From the NCBI RefSeq assembly GCF_003020115.1, contig NZ_PYFX01000010.1:124001-188000 (forward strand): a stretch of DNA of 64,000 bases, read 5' to 3'. The notes beneath the pieces are model-generated. The model saw nothing but the letters and a program-made list of their open reading frames with translations. It was not told the DNA's origin and searched no databases. Each line of letters begins with the position of its first letter. The first letter of the stretch is position 1. A program made the position numbers and the translations under genes. This document shows positions 17,914 through 26,277 of this stretch, one piece after another. This stretch comes from Bradyrhizobium sp. MOS002. GTDB lineage: Bacteria > Pseudomonadota > Alphaproteobacteria > Rhizobiales > Xanthobacteraceae.

Positions 17914-18468
17914 TCACCAGCTCCGCAGGGCCGCGAGCACGGCAACCCCGAACAACGCGGCGGCGCCGAGCACAAATCCGAACACGAACGGCCAGAGGCG
18001 CGAGCGGCGCCGCGGCGGCACGGCCTCGGGCTTTGGCTCGGGCGGGACCACCATCGCATGCTCGCGCTCGATCATGCGGCGCGCGACGTAGTCCGTGACG
18101 GCCTCGACGATGACAGACGTGTCGTGCGATTCGGCGAGCACGATGCGGCCGAAGCGGGTGTCCTGCACGAAGCGGTACATCCGCTTGTCGCGCCCCATCA
18201 AGACATGCGCGACGACGTCGATCCAGAGCCTGGGCGTATCGCCCTGGCTGATGCCGCGGTCGAACAGGTCGATCTGCTCGGGGACCTGCGCGAACAGGGG
18301 ATCGAGCGAATCGTTGAGGATCTCGAGCCGCGCCACCTCGGCATCGCGCAAATCGACGACGACGCCGGTCCGGTCGGCGGCCTCGATCCGCGCCCGCAAC
18401 AGCGCATCGCGCAGCCGCACCGGGCGCGGCTGACTGGGATGGATCCCGCTGGTCTCGGGCTCTGACAT
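17914..18468 (-). CDS. Hypothetical protein with C-terminal membrane anchor
   Basis: A 184-residue protein starting MSEPETSG. Residues 1-140 are soluble and contain RLEILNDSLDPLFAQVPEQI, LWIDVVAHVLMGRDKRMYRF and GRIVLAESHD, suggesting a compact alpha/beta domain. A proline/arginine-rich linker (PEPKPEAVPPRRRSR) leads to one C-terminal helix (WPFVFGFVLGAAALFGVAVL). It therefore looks like a tail-anchored cytosolic protein. I do not recognise a named family. It is convergent with the phosphoesterase, from which it is separated by the family A repeat. Confidence 0.72.
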   Translation of the reverse strand: MSEPETSGIHPSQPRPVRLRDALLRARIEAADRTGVVVDLRDAEVARLEILNDSLDPLFAQVPEQIDLFDRGISQGDTPRLWIDVVAHVLMGRDKRMYRFVQDTRFGRIVLAESHDTSVIVEAVTDYVARRMIEREHAMVVPPEPKPEAVPPRRRSRLWPFVFGFVLGAAALFGVAVLAALRSW

Positions 18469-18574
18469 TGGCGGCCTCGTCCTCACTTGGCCGGATTAAC
18501 CTATCAGCAACCAAAGTGTCCGCAAAGGCCCCACAATTCCAGTCACTTACGGCGCCCACAATCTTTCACCTGTG

Positions 18575-18616
18575 CCAAAAACAGACGGTCCCACCCGGCT
18601 TGCGCCGGATGGGACC
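18575..18616 (-). terminator. Rho-independent terminator for the DUF4170 / aceA side
   Basis: GGTCCCACCCGGC pairs with GCCGGATGGGACC (one mismatch) around a short loop. Reading leftward, the hairpin is followed by TCTGTTTTTGG, a U-rich tract on the minus-strand RNA. It sits about 50 bp after the DUF4170 stop. Confidence 0.75.
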
Positions 18617-18666
18617 CCCGTCCTTGGACGTCTTCTTAGCTCAGATTGTCATGTTAGTTCAGATCG

Positions 18667-18873
18667 TCAGGCCGAGACCCGCGACGGCTCTTCCACGATC
18701 GAGAAGCGGACCCCCGCCTTGTGGCGGTTCTCTTCCGAGACCGAGCGCCAGGCGTCCTCGGCCTCCTTGCGGGTCTTGAACGGACCCTGCACCTGGGCCG
18801 AGCCTTCCACGAGCTTGTGGAAGTTCATCGAACCGAACTCGCCGCCGATCACCCAGAAATTGCTGTTGGTCAT
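18667..18873 (-). CDS. DUF4170 family small protein
   Basis: A 68-residue protein, MTNSNFWVIGGEFGSMNF, then GPFKTRKEAEDAWRSVSEE and a basic/Val-rich end. This matches the short alphaproteobacterial DUF4170 family. The upstream CAGGAGACTGACA-type ribosome site supports the start. It lies about 30 bp downstream of aceA on the same strand and upstream of a terminator, so it is probably co-transcribed with isocitrate lyase. No function is known. Confidence 0.85.
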   Translation of the reverse strand: MTNSNFWVIGGEFGSMNFHKLVEGSAQVQGPFKTRKEAEDAWRSVSEENRHKAGVRFSIVEEPSRVSA

Positions 18874-18903
18874 TGTCAGTCTCCTGTCGATTAGCGTGAT
18901 GCG

Positions 18904-20535
18904 TTAGCCGAACTGGTTCATCGTGTTGTGAGCGCCGCCCGCCTTCAGGGCAGCCTCGCCGGCGAAGTATTCCTTGTGGTCGTCGCCGATGTCGGAGCCG
19001 GCCATGTTCTGATGCTTGGCGCAGGCAATACCCTGACGGATCTCGGCGCGCTGGACGTTCTTGACATAGCCGAGCATGCCCTGGTCGCCGAAATATTCCT
19101 TCGCCAGATTGTCGGTCGAGAGCGCCGCCGTGTGGTAGGTCGGCAACGTGATCAGGTGGTGGAAGATGCCGGCACGCTTGGCCGAATCCGCCTGGAAGGT
19201 ACGGATGCGCTCGTCGGCTTCCTTCGCCAGCGGCGTATCGTCGTATTCCACCTTCATCAGCTCGGCACGATTGTACTTGCTGACGTCCTTGCCCGCTTCC
19301 TTCATCGCGTCGTAGACCTGCCAACGGAAGTTGAGCGTCCAGTTGAACGAGGGCGAATTGTTGTAGGCCAGCTTCGCGTTCGGAACCACCTTGCGGATCC
19401 GGTCGACCATCTTGGCGATCTGCTCGATATGCGGCTTCTCGGTCTCGATCCAGAGCAGGTCTGCACCATTCTGCAGCGAGGTGATGCTGTCGAGCACGCA
19501 GCGGTCTTCGCCGGTGCCCGGGCGGAACTGATAGAGGTTGGAGGGCAGCCGCTTCGGACGCATCATCTTGCCGTTGCGGTTGATGATGACGTCGCCGTTG
19601 CGGGCGTTCTCCGCCGTCACTTCCTCGCAATCCAGGAAGCTGTTGTACTGGTCGCCGAGGTCGCCGGGCTTGTGGCTGACCGCGATCTGCTGGGTCAGGC
19701 CGGCACCGAGCGAGTCGGTGCGGGTCACAACGACGCCGTCTTCGACGCCGAGTTCGAGGAAGGCGTGGCGACAGGCCCGGATCTTGGCCAGGAACACCTC
19801 GTGCGGCACGGTGACCTTGCCGTCCTGGTGGCCGCACTGCTTCTCGTCCGACACCTGGTTCTCGATCTGGAGCGCGCAGGCACCCGCCTCGATCATCTTC
19901 TTGGCGAGCAGATAGGTCGCCTCCGCATTGCCGAAGCCGGCGTCGATATCGGCGATGACCGGCACGACATGGGTCTGGAAGTTGTCGATCTTCTCGATCA
20001 GCTCCTTCTCCCTGGTCTTGTCGCCTTCCTTGCGGGCCTTATCGAGGTTGCGGAAGATATCGTTCAGCTCGCGCGAGTCGGCCTGACGCAGGAAGGTGTA
20101 GAGCTCTTCGATCAGCGCCGGCACCGAGGTCTTCTCGTGCATCGACTGGTCCGGCAGCGGGCCGAACTCGGAGCGCAGCGCCGCGATCATCCAGCCGGAC
20201 AGGTACAGGTAAGTACGATCGGTCTTGCCAAAGTGCTTCTTGACCGAGATCAGCTTCTGCTGGGCGATGAAGCCGTGCCAGCAGCCCAGCGACTGCGTGT
20301 ACTTGGTGGGGTCGCTGTCATAGGCGGCCATGTCGGCCCGCATCAGCGCCGCGGTGTAGCGGGCGACGTCGAGGCCGGTCTTGAAGCGATTCTGCAGCCG
20401 CATGCGGGCGACCGCCTCGGCCGACACCCCGTTCCAAGTCGGCTGGGTCTCCAGGAGCGACCGGGCCGCCTCGACCTCACTCTGATACGAGGCGGGGGCC
20501 TGGAGGGTGCTAATGCCGCGGGGCTGGTAGTTCAT
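18904..20535 (-). CDS. aceA: Isocitrate lyase
   Basis: A 543-residue enzyme that cleaves isocitrate to glyoxylate and succinate, the first step of the glyoxylate shunt. The active-site segment reads SDEKQCGHQDGKVTVPH; the catalytic cysteine is kept but the usual K-K/R-C-G-H is K-Q-C-G-H. The Mg-binding region VVPVIADIDAGFGNAEATY and the VTRTDSLGAG strand are present, as are NWTLNFRWQ and the C-terminal GDDHKEYF. The length suits the long bacterial subgroup. The ATG at 20535 has AAGGATCAGGCAC upstream. It is divergent from a RamB/ScfR-like regulator, implying control by acetate or fatty-acid metabolism, and followed by a DUF4170 gene. Confidence 0.96.
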   Translation of the reverse strand: MNYQPRGISTLQAPASYQSEVEAARSLLETQPTWNGVSAEAVARMRLQNRFKTGLDVARYTAALMRADMAAYDSDPTKYTQSLGCWHGFIAQQKLISVKKHFGKTDRTYLYLSGWMIAALRSEFGPLPDQSMHEKTSVPALIEELYTFLRQADSRELNDIFRNLDKARKEGDKTREKELIEKIDNFQTHVVPVIADIDAGFGNAEATYLLAKKMIEAGACALQIENQVSDEKQCGHQDGKVTVPHEVFLAKIRACRHAFLELGVEDGVVVTRTDSLGAGLTQQIAVSHKPGDLGDQYNSFLDCEEVTAENARNGDVIINRNGKMMRPKRLPSNLYQFRPGTGEDRCVLDSITSLQNGADLLWIETEKPHIEQIAKMVDRIRKVVPNAKLAYNNSPSFNWTLNFRWQVYDAMKEAGKDVSKYNRAELMKVEYDDTPLAKEADERIRTFQADSAKRAGIFHHLITLPTYHTAALSTDNLAKEYFGDQGMLGYVKNVQRAEIRQGIACAKHQNMAGSDIGDDHKEYFAGEAALKAGGAHNTMNQFG

Positions 20536-20661
20536 GTGCCTGATCCTTTCGCCGACGATGGCCACCAGCCACCGACATTCTTGACAATGCATTGCGAGAT
20601 GCGTGTCAGAAGCTAAACGCGAGAAAGCAAAGCTCGTATAGGGGGCTTGTATTCGAATGGT

Positions 20662-20715
20662 GATGTCATGTAACATCGGAACATGTGTTAGATGTAATTT
20701 TGTAAATCTTGTAAA
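20662..20715. promoter_or_regulatory. Repeats in the aceA / regulator divergent promoter region
   Basis: The 227-bp divergent region is AT-rich compared with its surroundings. GATGT-(6)-ACATC forms an inverted repeat at 20662-20677, and TTGTAAA occurs twice at 20700 and 20709 with a 9-bp period. These are candidate sites for the divergently encoded XRE/short-chain-acyl regulator. No clear -35/-10 pair was identified. Confidence 0.4.
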
Positions 20716-20762
20716 GAATATAGGTCAGCAAGCCTGCCCTTGATGCCCCTGGAGACCTGAGA

Positions 20763-22208
20763 ATGCCCGCCGGTTCCAGCAAGAAGCTCTTCGTCGGCCC
20801 GCGCTTCCGGCGGATTCGGCAGCAATTGGGGCTGTCGCAGACCCAGATCGCCGAGGGGCTCGGGATCTCCCCGAGCTACGTCAATCTGATCGAGCGCAAC
20901 CAGCGTCCGGTGACCGCGCAGATCCTGCTGCGGCTGGCCGAAACCTACGACCTCGACCTGCGCGACCTCGCGACCGCCGACGAGGACCGCTTTTTCGCCG
21001 AACTCAACGAGATCTTCTCCGACCCGCTGTTCCGCCAGATCGACGTTCCCAAGCAGGAACTACGCGATCTCGCCGAACTCTGCCCCGGCGTCACCCATGC
21101 GCTGCAACGGCTCTACGCCGCCTATACCGAGGCCCGCCAGGGCGAGACGCTGGCGGCGGCGCAAATGGCCGACCGCGACGTCGGCACCCGCTATGAGGCC
21201 AATCCGGTCGAGCGCGTCCGCGAGTTGATCGAGGCCAATCGCAACTACTTTCCGGAACTCGAGCAGGCCGCGGAGACTCTGCGCGACGAGCTGAACGTCC
21301 CGGCCGAAGAGCTTTATGCGGCGCTCGCGGCACGGCTGCGCGAAAAGCATTCGATCCAGACCCGCATCATGCCGGTGGACGTGATGCGCGAGACGCTCCG
21401 GCGGTTCGACCGCCACCGCCGCCAGCTCCTGATCTCCGAGCTGGTCGACCCGCCCGGCCGCGCGTTCCAGCTCGCCTTCCAGCTCGGCCTGGTTGAATGC
21501 GCGCAAGCCCTGGAGACCATCATCGGCCGCGCCGGCCCGCTCGACGACACACCGCGCCGCCTGTTCCGCATCACGCTCGGCAACTACTTTGCGGCCGCCG
21601 TGATGATGCCCTACCCGGCTTTCCTGGCTGCGGCGGAAGCGCTGAATTACGACATCCATCTGCTGGCGCAGCGCTTCAATTCCGGCTTCGAGCAGGTCTG
21701 TCATCGGCTCACCACCCTGCAGCGGCCGAACGCGCGCGGCATCCCGTTCTTCCTCTTGCGCGTCGACAATGCCGGCAACGTCTCGAAGCGATTTTCATCG
21801 GGCACGTTCCCGTTCTCGAAATTCGGCGGCACTTGTCCGTTGTGGAACGTGCACTCGACCTTCGACACGCCTGATCGCCTGCTGAAGCAGGTCATCGAGC
21901 TGCCGGACGGCACGCGCTATTTCTCGATCGCGCAGATGGTACGCCGCCCCGTCGCGCCGCACCCGCTGCCGCAGCCGCGCTTCGCCATCGGCCTCGGCTG
22001 CGAGATCCGTCACGCCGCGCGCCTCGTCTACGCTGCCGGCATCGATCTGGAGAAAACGGAAGGCACGCCGATCGGCGTCAACTGCCGTCTCTGCGAGCGC
22101 GAAAACTGCGCCCAGCGCGCCGAGCCGCCGATCACGCGCACGCTGATCCTGGACGAGACGACGCGGCGCGTGAGCTCGTTCGCGTTTTCGAATGCGAGGG
22201 AGCTGTAA
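20763..22208 (+). CDS. XRE-family regulator with ImmA/IrrE-like and DUF2083 domains (RamB/ScfR type)
   Basis: A 481-residue regulator. The N-terminal helix-turn-helix is IRQQLGLSQTQIAEGLGISP followed by SYVNLIERNQRPVT (about residues 18-52). The central segment, about residues 165-330, corresponds to the IrrE/ImmA-like domain but lacks a clean HExxH: the equivalent region has NYFAAAVMMPYPAFLAAAE. The C-terminal ~150 residues are the DUF2083 region with a Cys-rich end (NCRLCERENCAQRAEPP). This architecture is that of RamB and other short-chain acyl-CoA-responsive regulators. Its divergence from aceA strongly suggests that it controls isocitrate lyase. Confidence 0.9.
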   Translation: MPAGSSKKLFVGPRFRRIRQQLGLSQTQIAEGLGISPSYVNLIERNQRPVTAQILLRLAETYDLDLRDLATADEDRFFAELNEIFSDPLFRQIDVPKQELRDLAELCPGVTHALQRLYAAYTEARQGETLAAAQMADRDVGTRYEANPVERVRELIEANRNYFPELEQAAETLRDELNVPAEELYAALAARLREKHSIQTRIMPVDVMRETLRRFDRHRRQLLISELVDPPGRAFQLAFQLGLVECAQALETIIGRAGPLDDTPRRLFRITLGNYFAAAVMMPYPAFLAAAEALNYDIHLLAQRFNSGFEQVCHRLTTLQRPNARGIPFFLLRVDNAGNVSKRFSSGTFPFSKFGGTCPLWNVHSTFDTPDRLLKQVIELPDGTRYFSIAQMVRRPVAPHPLPQPRFAIGLGCEIRHAARLVYAAGIDLEKTEGTPIGVNCRLCERENCAQRAEPPITRTLILDETTRRVSSFAFSNAREL

Positions 22209-22255
22209 GGGGGCGGCTGCGCGTTTGGCGGCAAACGCACGCCACTCACTTCGCT

Positions 22256-22388
22256 GTCGTCCTGGACAAGCGAAGCGCAGATCCAGGACCCATTACCCCA
22301 GAAGCGAGTTTGGCGAAGATTCGTAACTACGATCTCGTGCCACAACTGCTCCCTGGGGTAATGGGTCCTGGCTTTCGCCAGGACGACG
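22256..22388. repeat. Long palindromic intergenic repeat, family C
   Basis: TCGTCCTGG at the left is mirrored by CCAGGACGA at the right, and CAGGACCCATTACCCCAG by CTGGGGTAATGGGTCCTG further in. A stretch between them contains the AATTCGTAACTACGATCTCG-like unique centre. The whole 130 bp could fold into one long hairpin. Only one copy lies in this window. Confidence 0.75.
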
Positions 22389-22411
22389 TCGGGGAAGAAG
22401 CGATCCAATCC

Positions 22412-22705
22412 CTACGCCAGCGTATGCACGATCACCGGCCCTGCGGCAGCGCGGGCGTCGCCGGCAAGCAGCGAGCCCAGATCCTTCTCGATCCAGGCGA
22501 TCGCACGCCTGTTCGCCTCCTCCGCCTGCTCGAACTTGTCGAAGATCGAAATCGCCGTGACCGTGTCGTCGCCGGCATAGACGACGTAATGGGCGCGGAA
22601 GCCGTCGACGTCGCTGATGATCGGAACGGCGCCTTCCTTGATACGGCGCGCCAGCTCTTCGGCGCTCCCGCTTTTTGCCTTGGCCTGACGGATGGCGGCA
22701 TACAT
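22412..22705 (-). CDS. Small dimeric alpha-beta barrel-like (ABM-type) protein
   Basis: A 97-residue protein, MYAAIRQAKAKSGSAEELAR, then IKEGAVPIISDVDGFRAHYV, VTAISIFDKFEQAEEANRRA and a C-terminal strand. This is the length and strand-helix-strand rhythm of stress-responsive or antibiotic-biosynthesis-monooxygenase-like single-domain proteins that form dimeric ferredoxin-like barrels. The ATG at 22705 has an AGGAGG-like site upstream (GGAAGGAGGATGCC). It is isolated and the substrate is unknown. Confidence 0.7.
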   Translation of the reverse strand: MYAAIRQAKAKSGSAEELARRIKEGAVPIISDVDGFRAHYVVYAGDDTVTAISIFDKFEQAEEANRRAIAWIEKDLGSLLAGDARAAAGPVIVHTLA

Positions 22706-22933
22706 GGCATCCTCCTTCCGGCTATCTAGTTTGCGGGCCTGGTGCCCGGATCGCATGCTACGCCGAAGCGCGCGGGCAATCCACGCTTGGTTAACCCGGC
22801 GCTAATTCACTTCCGCGATCTGCAACCATCGATTAAGCACGCCTCAACATCGCTGCCTTAGTCTCGCCCCACTCACTTTTCGCAAACAACGACAGCTTAT
22901 TCTGCCGCGCGAAGTGACATCAGGGGGTTCATC

Positions 22934-23740
22934 ATGCGCATTGCGTTGCTGCTGACCGCGACCATTGTCGGCGCGCTCTTTGCCAATCCGTCCCATGCCG
23001 GACCGCTGGATGCGTCCGCCGGCGCAGCTCAGGCGTTACCGCCGGGCTTCCAGAACTACCGCGGCTACATGTTCGACCTGTCGGAGAATTCCGACCGCAA
23101 GGATGTCGACAAGCTCACCGACAATGTGAAGAGCCAGATCGACGTGGTCGAGGCTGCCGGCCTCTCGCCGCGCGTGCTGCGCTTTTTCCGCACCGTCCCG
23201 ATCATCGCGAGCGAGCTCGCCTGCCTCGACGAGGGCGCCGCGACCGCGTGCTACGGCCGGGTCGCGCCGAACGTCGAGCGCCGCGTGCCGCGGACGCTCA
23301 CTGTTTGGGACCATGCCACGCAGCGCTGGACCAATCCCAATGCCGTCGACCTCGCGGTCGATTCGGGCCTCGGCGTGATCATGCTGCGGCCGGACATGAT
23401 GCGTTACGAAAAGGAAGCCGTGCTGCTGCACGAGCTCCTGCACGCCTACCACGCACGGCTGTTGCCGGACGGCTACGCCAACAAGGGCGTGATCGGCTAT
23501 TACGCCTACGCCAAGTCCAAGGATCTTCTGCCCAAGGAATCCTACGCGCTGAAGAATCACATGGAATTCTTTGCGGTGACCGCCAGCATCTTCCTGGCCG
23601 GCAAGAGCGAATTCCACGACCCGAAGTCGCGCGAGGCGCTCAAGGAGAAGATGCCCGACTATTACAAATATCTGGTCGGCGTGTTCGGCTTCGACCCCGA
23701 TCCGGCAGCGGCAAGCGGCCCGGTGGCGTCGCTGAAGTAA
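22934..23740 (+). CDS. Secreted protein with HExxH zinc-protease-like motif
   Basis: A 268-residue protein. The signal peptide MRIALLLTATIVGALFANPS ends near HAG. The mature part contains AVLLHELLHAYHARLLPDGY (about residues 158-177), which includes H-E-L-L-H followed by a third His, a likely zinc site. Then come YYAYAKSKDLLPKESYALK and HMEFFAVTASIFLAGKSEF; the E in HMEFFA could be the additional ligand, as in gluzincin-like peptidases. Two Cys pairs may form disulfides. A periplasmic or extracellular metallopeptidase is inferred; I cannot assign a family. It ends before a good terminator. Confidence 0.75.
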   Translation: MRIALLLTATIVGALFANPSHAGPLDASAGAAQALPPGFQNYRGYMFDLSENSDRKDVDKLTDNVKSQIDVVEAAGLSPRVLRFFRTVPIIASELACLDEGAATACYGRVAPNVERRVPRTLTVWDHATQRWTNPNAVDLAVDSGLGVIMLRPDMMRYEKEAVLLHELLHAYHARLLPDGYANKGVIGYYAYAKSKDLLPKESYALKNHMEFFAVTASIFLAGKSEFHDPKSREALKEKMPDYYKYLVGVFGFDPDPAAASGPVASLK

Positions 23741-23768
23741 GGCAAAGAACGTCAAACCGAGCCAGAGA

Positions 23769-23793
23769 GCCGCGCGCGCAGCGCGGCTTTTTT
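23769..23793 (+). terminator. Rho-independent terminator after the HExxH protein gene
   Basis: GCCGCGC / GCGCGGC, a 7-bp perfect stem with a 5-base loop, is followed by six Ts. It is 28 bp after the stop codon. Confidence 0.88.
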
Positions 23794-23904
23794 GTTTGTG
23801 TCACCGGAAGCTGCGGATGACGCCTGGCCGGGAATTGCCAAGGCGGGGCTCGATCTGCATAGTCCCGCCCGCATCGATACTGTTTTGGAAGAGGATAGAA
23901 CAAC

Positions 23905-24252
23905 ATGGCGGACGCCGACCTGGATGTCGTGATCCGGCAACTGGCCAGACAGCTGCATACGGGCCTGATGACCCGCGCCAAGGAGCGGCGGGACCGATTC
24001 AACGGCCTTGCGGCCAAGGCCAAAAGCAAGGAGACCGGCGACCGCTTCAAGATGATGGCCAAGGCCACCATGGAGCAGGCCATTGCCGCCGCCAAGCGCC
24101 TGCAAATGTCCGCCGACAACGTCGCCGACAGCTACGCGCGGTCGATGCGGATCGCCGCCAGCACGCCGGTCGCGGTGAAGGTGGAGAAGAAAGCCGCCAA
24201 GGAAAAGCCGGTGAAGAAGGCGAAGAAGGCCAAAGCGAAGAAAGCGAAGTAG
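23905..24252 (+). CDS. Small protein with histone H1-like lysine-rich tail
   Basis: A 115-residue protein. The first ~80 residues are predicted helical (MADADLDVVIRQLARQLHTG, RFKMMAKATMEQAIAAAKRL). The last ~30 consist almost wholly of Lys, Ala, Val and Glu (KVEKKAAKEKPVKKAKKAKA). Such tails occur in bacterial H1-like and other nucleic-acid-binding proteins, so nonspecific DNA or RNA binding is possible, but no domain supports it directly. The ATG at 23905 follows a GAGGATAGAACAAC site. Confidence 0.7.
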   Translation: MADADLDVVIRQLARQLHTGLMTRAKERRDRFNGLAAKAKSKETGDRFKMMAKATMEQAIAAAKRLQMSADNVADSYARSMRIAASTPVAVKVEKKAAKEKPVKKAKKAKAKKAK

Positions 24253-24269
24253 GCGCGAATCGCGCGCTT

Positions 24270-24404
24270 CACCTCGCCCCGCTTGCGGGGAGAGGTCGGA
24301 TCGCTCTTGCGATCCGGGTGAGGGGGTACAGATACCGCGATGGTCGCGCATGTGGATGGAGCCCCTCACCCCAACCCTCTCCCCGTGAGAACGGGGAGAG
24401 GGAG
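24270..24404. repeat. Palindromic intergenic repeat, family D
   Basis: CCTCGCCCCGCTTGCGGGGA and TCTCCCCGTGAGAACGGGGA are internal hairpins on either side. GGGTGAGGGG on the left mirrors CCCCTCACCC on the right. Related CTTCTCC...GGAGAAG sequence appears near 41245. It separates the Lys-rich protein gene from the TPR gene. Confidence 0.75.
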
Positions 24405-24415
24405 AGAAACTCCTT

Positions 24416-25057
24416 TCACCTCGCTGGCGCGGCGACCCGGGTCGGCTCGGCGCTCGTCAGTTCGGCGAGCTTTGCGCGCGCCGCATCGCGGGTGCGGGCA
24501 TCCTTGCCGGCGGGCAGTGCCAGCGCGGCTTCGAAATCGGCGCGCGCCTCATTCGCCTGGCCGCGGGCGAGGAAGGCGAGGCCGCGGTCGAGCCGAGGCT
24601 GCGCATCGGACGGGTCGAGGCGGACCGCGGTGTTGTAGCTCAGGATCGCGCGATCGAGATCGCCGGCGGCGGCGAGCGCAAGGCCGCGCTGGTGATAGGG
24701 CGCGGCGTGCCTGGGATCATGCGCGATCGCCTCGTCGTAATCCTCGATCGCAAGTTCGAGATCGCCGTTCTGCCGGCGCGCCTGCGCCCGATCGCGATAG
24801 AGCGAGGCGCGGTTGGGATTGAGATGGATGGCTTCGTCGAAATCCGCGATCGCCCGCCGCCAGTCGCCATGGCGCAGCGCGATCCGTCCGCGCCCTTCAT
24901 AGGCGAACGCGATCAGCGAGCCGCGCAGCGGCGAGAAGCCGATCACCGCCGAGCAGATGTCGGGATCGTCCTCGTCCCCGCAATTGACGACGGTGTGCGT
25001 GGACAGGCCAATCAGCACGCCCAGGACAATCAACAATGGTACCGCAGCTTTGGTCAT
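24416..25057 (-). CDS. Tetratricopeptide-repeat protein with N-terminal membrane anchor
   Basis: A 213-residue protein starting MTKAAVPLLIVLGVLIGLST, a signal anchor or uncleaved signal. An acidic Cys-containing segment (NCGDEDDPDICSAV) follows, then about four TPR units with the canonical spacing (GDWRRAIADFDEAIHLNPNR, GDLELAIEDYDEAIAHDPRH, GDLDRAILSYNTAVRLDPSD, GQANEARADFEAALALPAGK). TPR proteins mediate protein-protein contacts, and the helical repeats probably face the periplasm. In-frame ATG codons upstream would only lengthen the N-terminus with no hydrophobic gain. Confidence 0.86.
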   Translation of the reverse strand: MTKAAVPLLIVLGVLIGLSTHTVVNCGDEDDPDICSAVIGFSPLRGSLIAFAYEGRGRIALRHGDWRRAIADFDEAIHLNPNRASLYRDRAQARRQNGDLELAIEDYDEAIAHDPRHAAPYHQRGLALAAAGDLDRAILSYNTAVRLDPSDAQPRLDRGLAFLARGQANEARADFEAALALPAGKDARTRDAARAKLAELTSAEPTRVAAPAR

Positions 25058-25191
25058 CTTCGACGGTGGCAGGCAGAGGGCCGACCACGCATCCCCTTTC
25101 GCAGGAACTGTCACGCCAGGGTGTTAGCACCGGCCGGGACCGTCCTGTGTGCGACAGGTCACAAAGCGCGCAAATTGGGGTGGCTTCTGCG

Positions 25192-26124
25192 TCAGCCCCA
25201 AGGGCCGCGTGAAGACGAGCGGCCCCACGGGCTCCGCGGCGGATAGTTCTCATTGGCGCCGATCGACGCCGACGCCTGCGCGCCAAGCTCGGCTGCGAGT
25301 TGCCGAAGCGCCGCGACGCGATTCTGCGTCGAAGGATGGGTGGCGAACAGATTGTCGACGCCGTGGCCGGACAGCGGATTGATGATGAACATGTGCGCGG
25401 TGGCGGGATTTCGTTCCGCCTCGAAATTCGGGACCTGATGCGCCGCGCCCTCGATCTTCACCAGCGCCGATGCCAGCCACATCGGCTGACCGGCGATGCG
25501 CGCGCCGAGATTGTCCGCTGCGTATTCGCGGGTACGACTGATCGCCATCTGCACCAGCATGGCGCCGATCGGGGCGAGGATCATCATCAGGATCGAGCCG
25601 ACGATGCCCGGGCCGTTGTTGTCGCGGTTGCCTCCGAAGAACATGCCGAACTGCGCCAGCATCGAGATCGCACCCGCGATGGTCGCGGTCACGGTCATCA
25701 GCAGCGTATCATGGTGCTTGATATGGGCGAGCTCGTGCGCGATCACGCCGGCGAGCTCTTCGCGGCTGAGCTGGCGCATCAAACCGGTGGTGACCGCAAC
25801 CGCGGCATTCTCGGGATTTCGCCCGGTGGCAAACGCGTTGGGCTGCGGCTCGTCCATCAGGAACACGCGCGGCATCGGCAAGCCGGCGCGGACCGCAAGC
25901 TCGGCGACGAGCCCGACCAGCTCCGGCGCGCTGCTGCGGTCGACCTCATGGGCGCCATACATGGACAGCACCATGCGGTCGGAGTTCCAGTAGGTGAAGA
26001 GATTGGTCGCCGCGGCAATGACGAGCGCAATCATGGCGCCGCCGGCACCGCCGATCAGATAGCCGACGCCCATGAACAGGGCGGTGAGGCCTGCGAGCAG
26101 CATTGCGGTACGAAGATAGTTCAT
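25192..26124 (-). CDS. htpX: Zinc metalloprotease HtpX (M48B)
   Basis: A 310-residue membrane protease for quality control of inner-membrane proteins. Two N-terminal helices (residues 7-25 and 30-50) precede the catalytic motif VIAHELAHIKHHDTL (HEXXH at about residue 130). Two further hydrophobic segments follow (about 145-165 and 180-197). The third zinc ligand is the glutamate in ISRTREYAAD (about residue 205). The conserved MDEPQPNAFATGRNPENAAV also fits HtpX. The C-terminal tail is short and Ser/Arg/Gly-rich. The start is the ATG at 26124 rather than farther upstream, because the extra residues are not family-like. Confidence 0.94.
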   Translation of the reverse strand: MNYLRTAMLLAGLTALFMGVGYLIGGAGGAMIALVIAAATNLFTYWNSDRMVLSMYGAHEVDRSSAPELVGLVAELAVRAGLPMPRVFLMDEPQPNAFATGRNPENAAVAVTTGLMRQLSREELAGVIAHELAHIKHHDTLLMTVTATIAGAISMLAQFGMFFGGNRDNNGPGIVGSILMMILAPIGAMLVQMAISRTREYAADNLGARIAGQPMWLASALVKIEGAAHQVPNFEAERNPATAHMFIINPLSGHGVDNLFATHPSTQNRVAALRQLAAELGAQASASIGANENYPPRSPWGRSSSRGPWG

Positions 26125-26277
26125 GGCCGTCTCCCGAGGCCGGCCGTGGCCGCTGGAGGCGTTGCGGGCCGGCGAGCATGAGGTAGGGATGACCCCGGCC
26201 CGCCCGCAAGGTTTCCGGGTGCGTCGCGGAGCCGCGGCTATTGACCCAGCCGGGGACCTGAGGGCACGATCAAAGCC

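Noticed and set aside
18659..19837. 392-codon minus-strand frame overlapping aceA's 3' half
   Set aside because: Out-of-frame reading of isocitrate lyase with Arg/Gln-rich content.
22310..22729. 139-codon plus-strand frame over the family C repeat and the small ABM-like gene
   Set aside because: Begins inside a repeat and is antisense to a better-supported gene.
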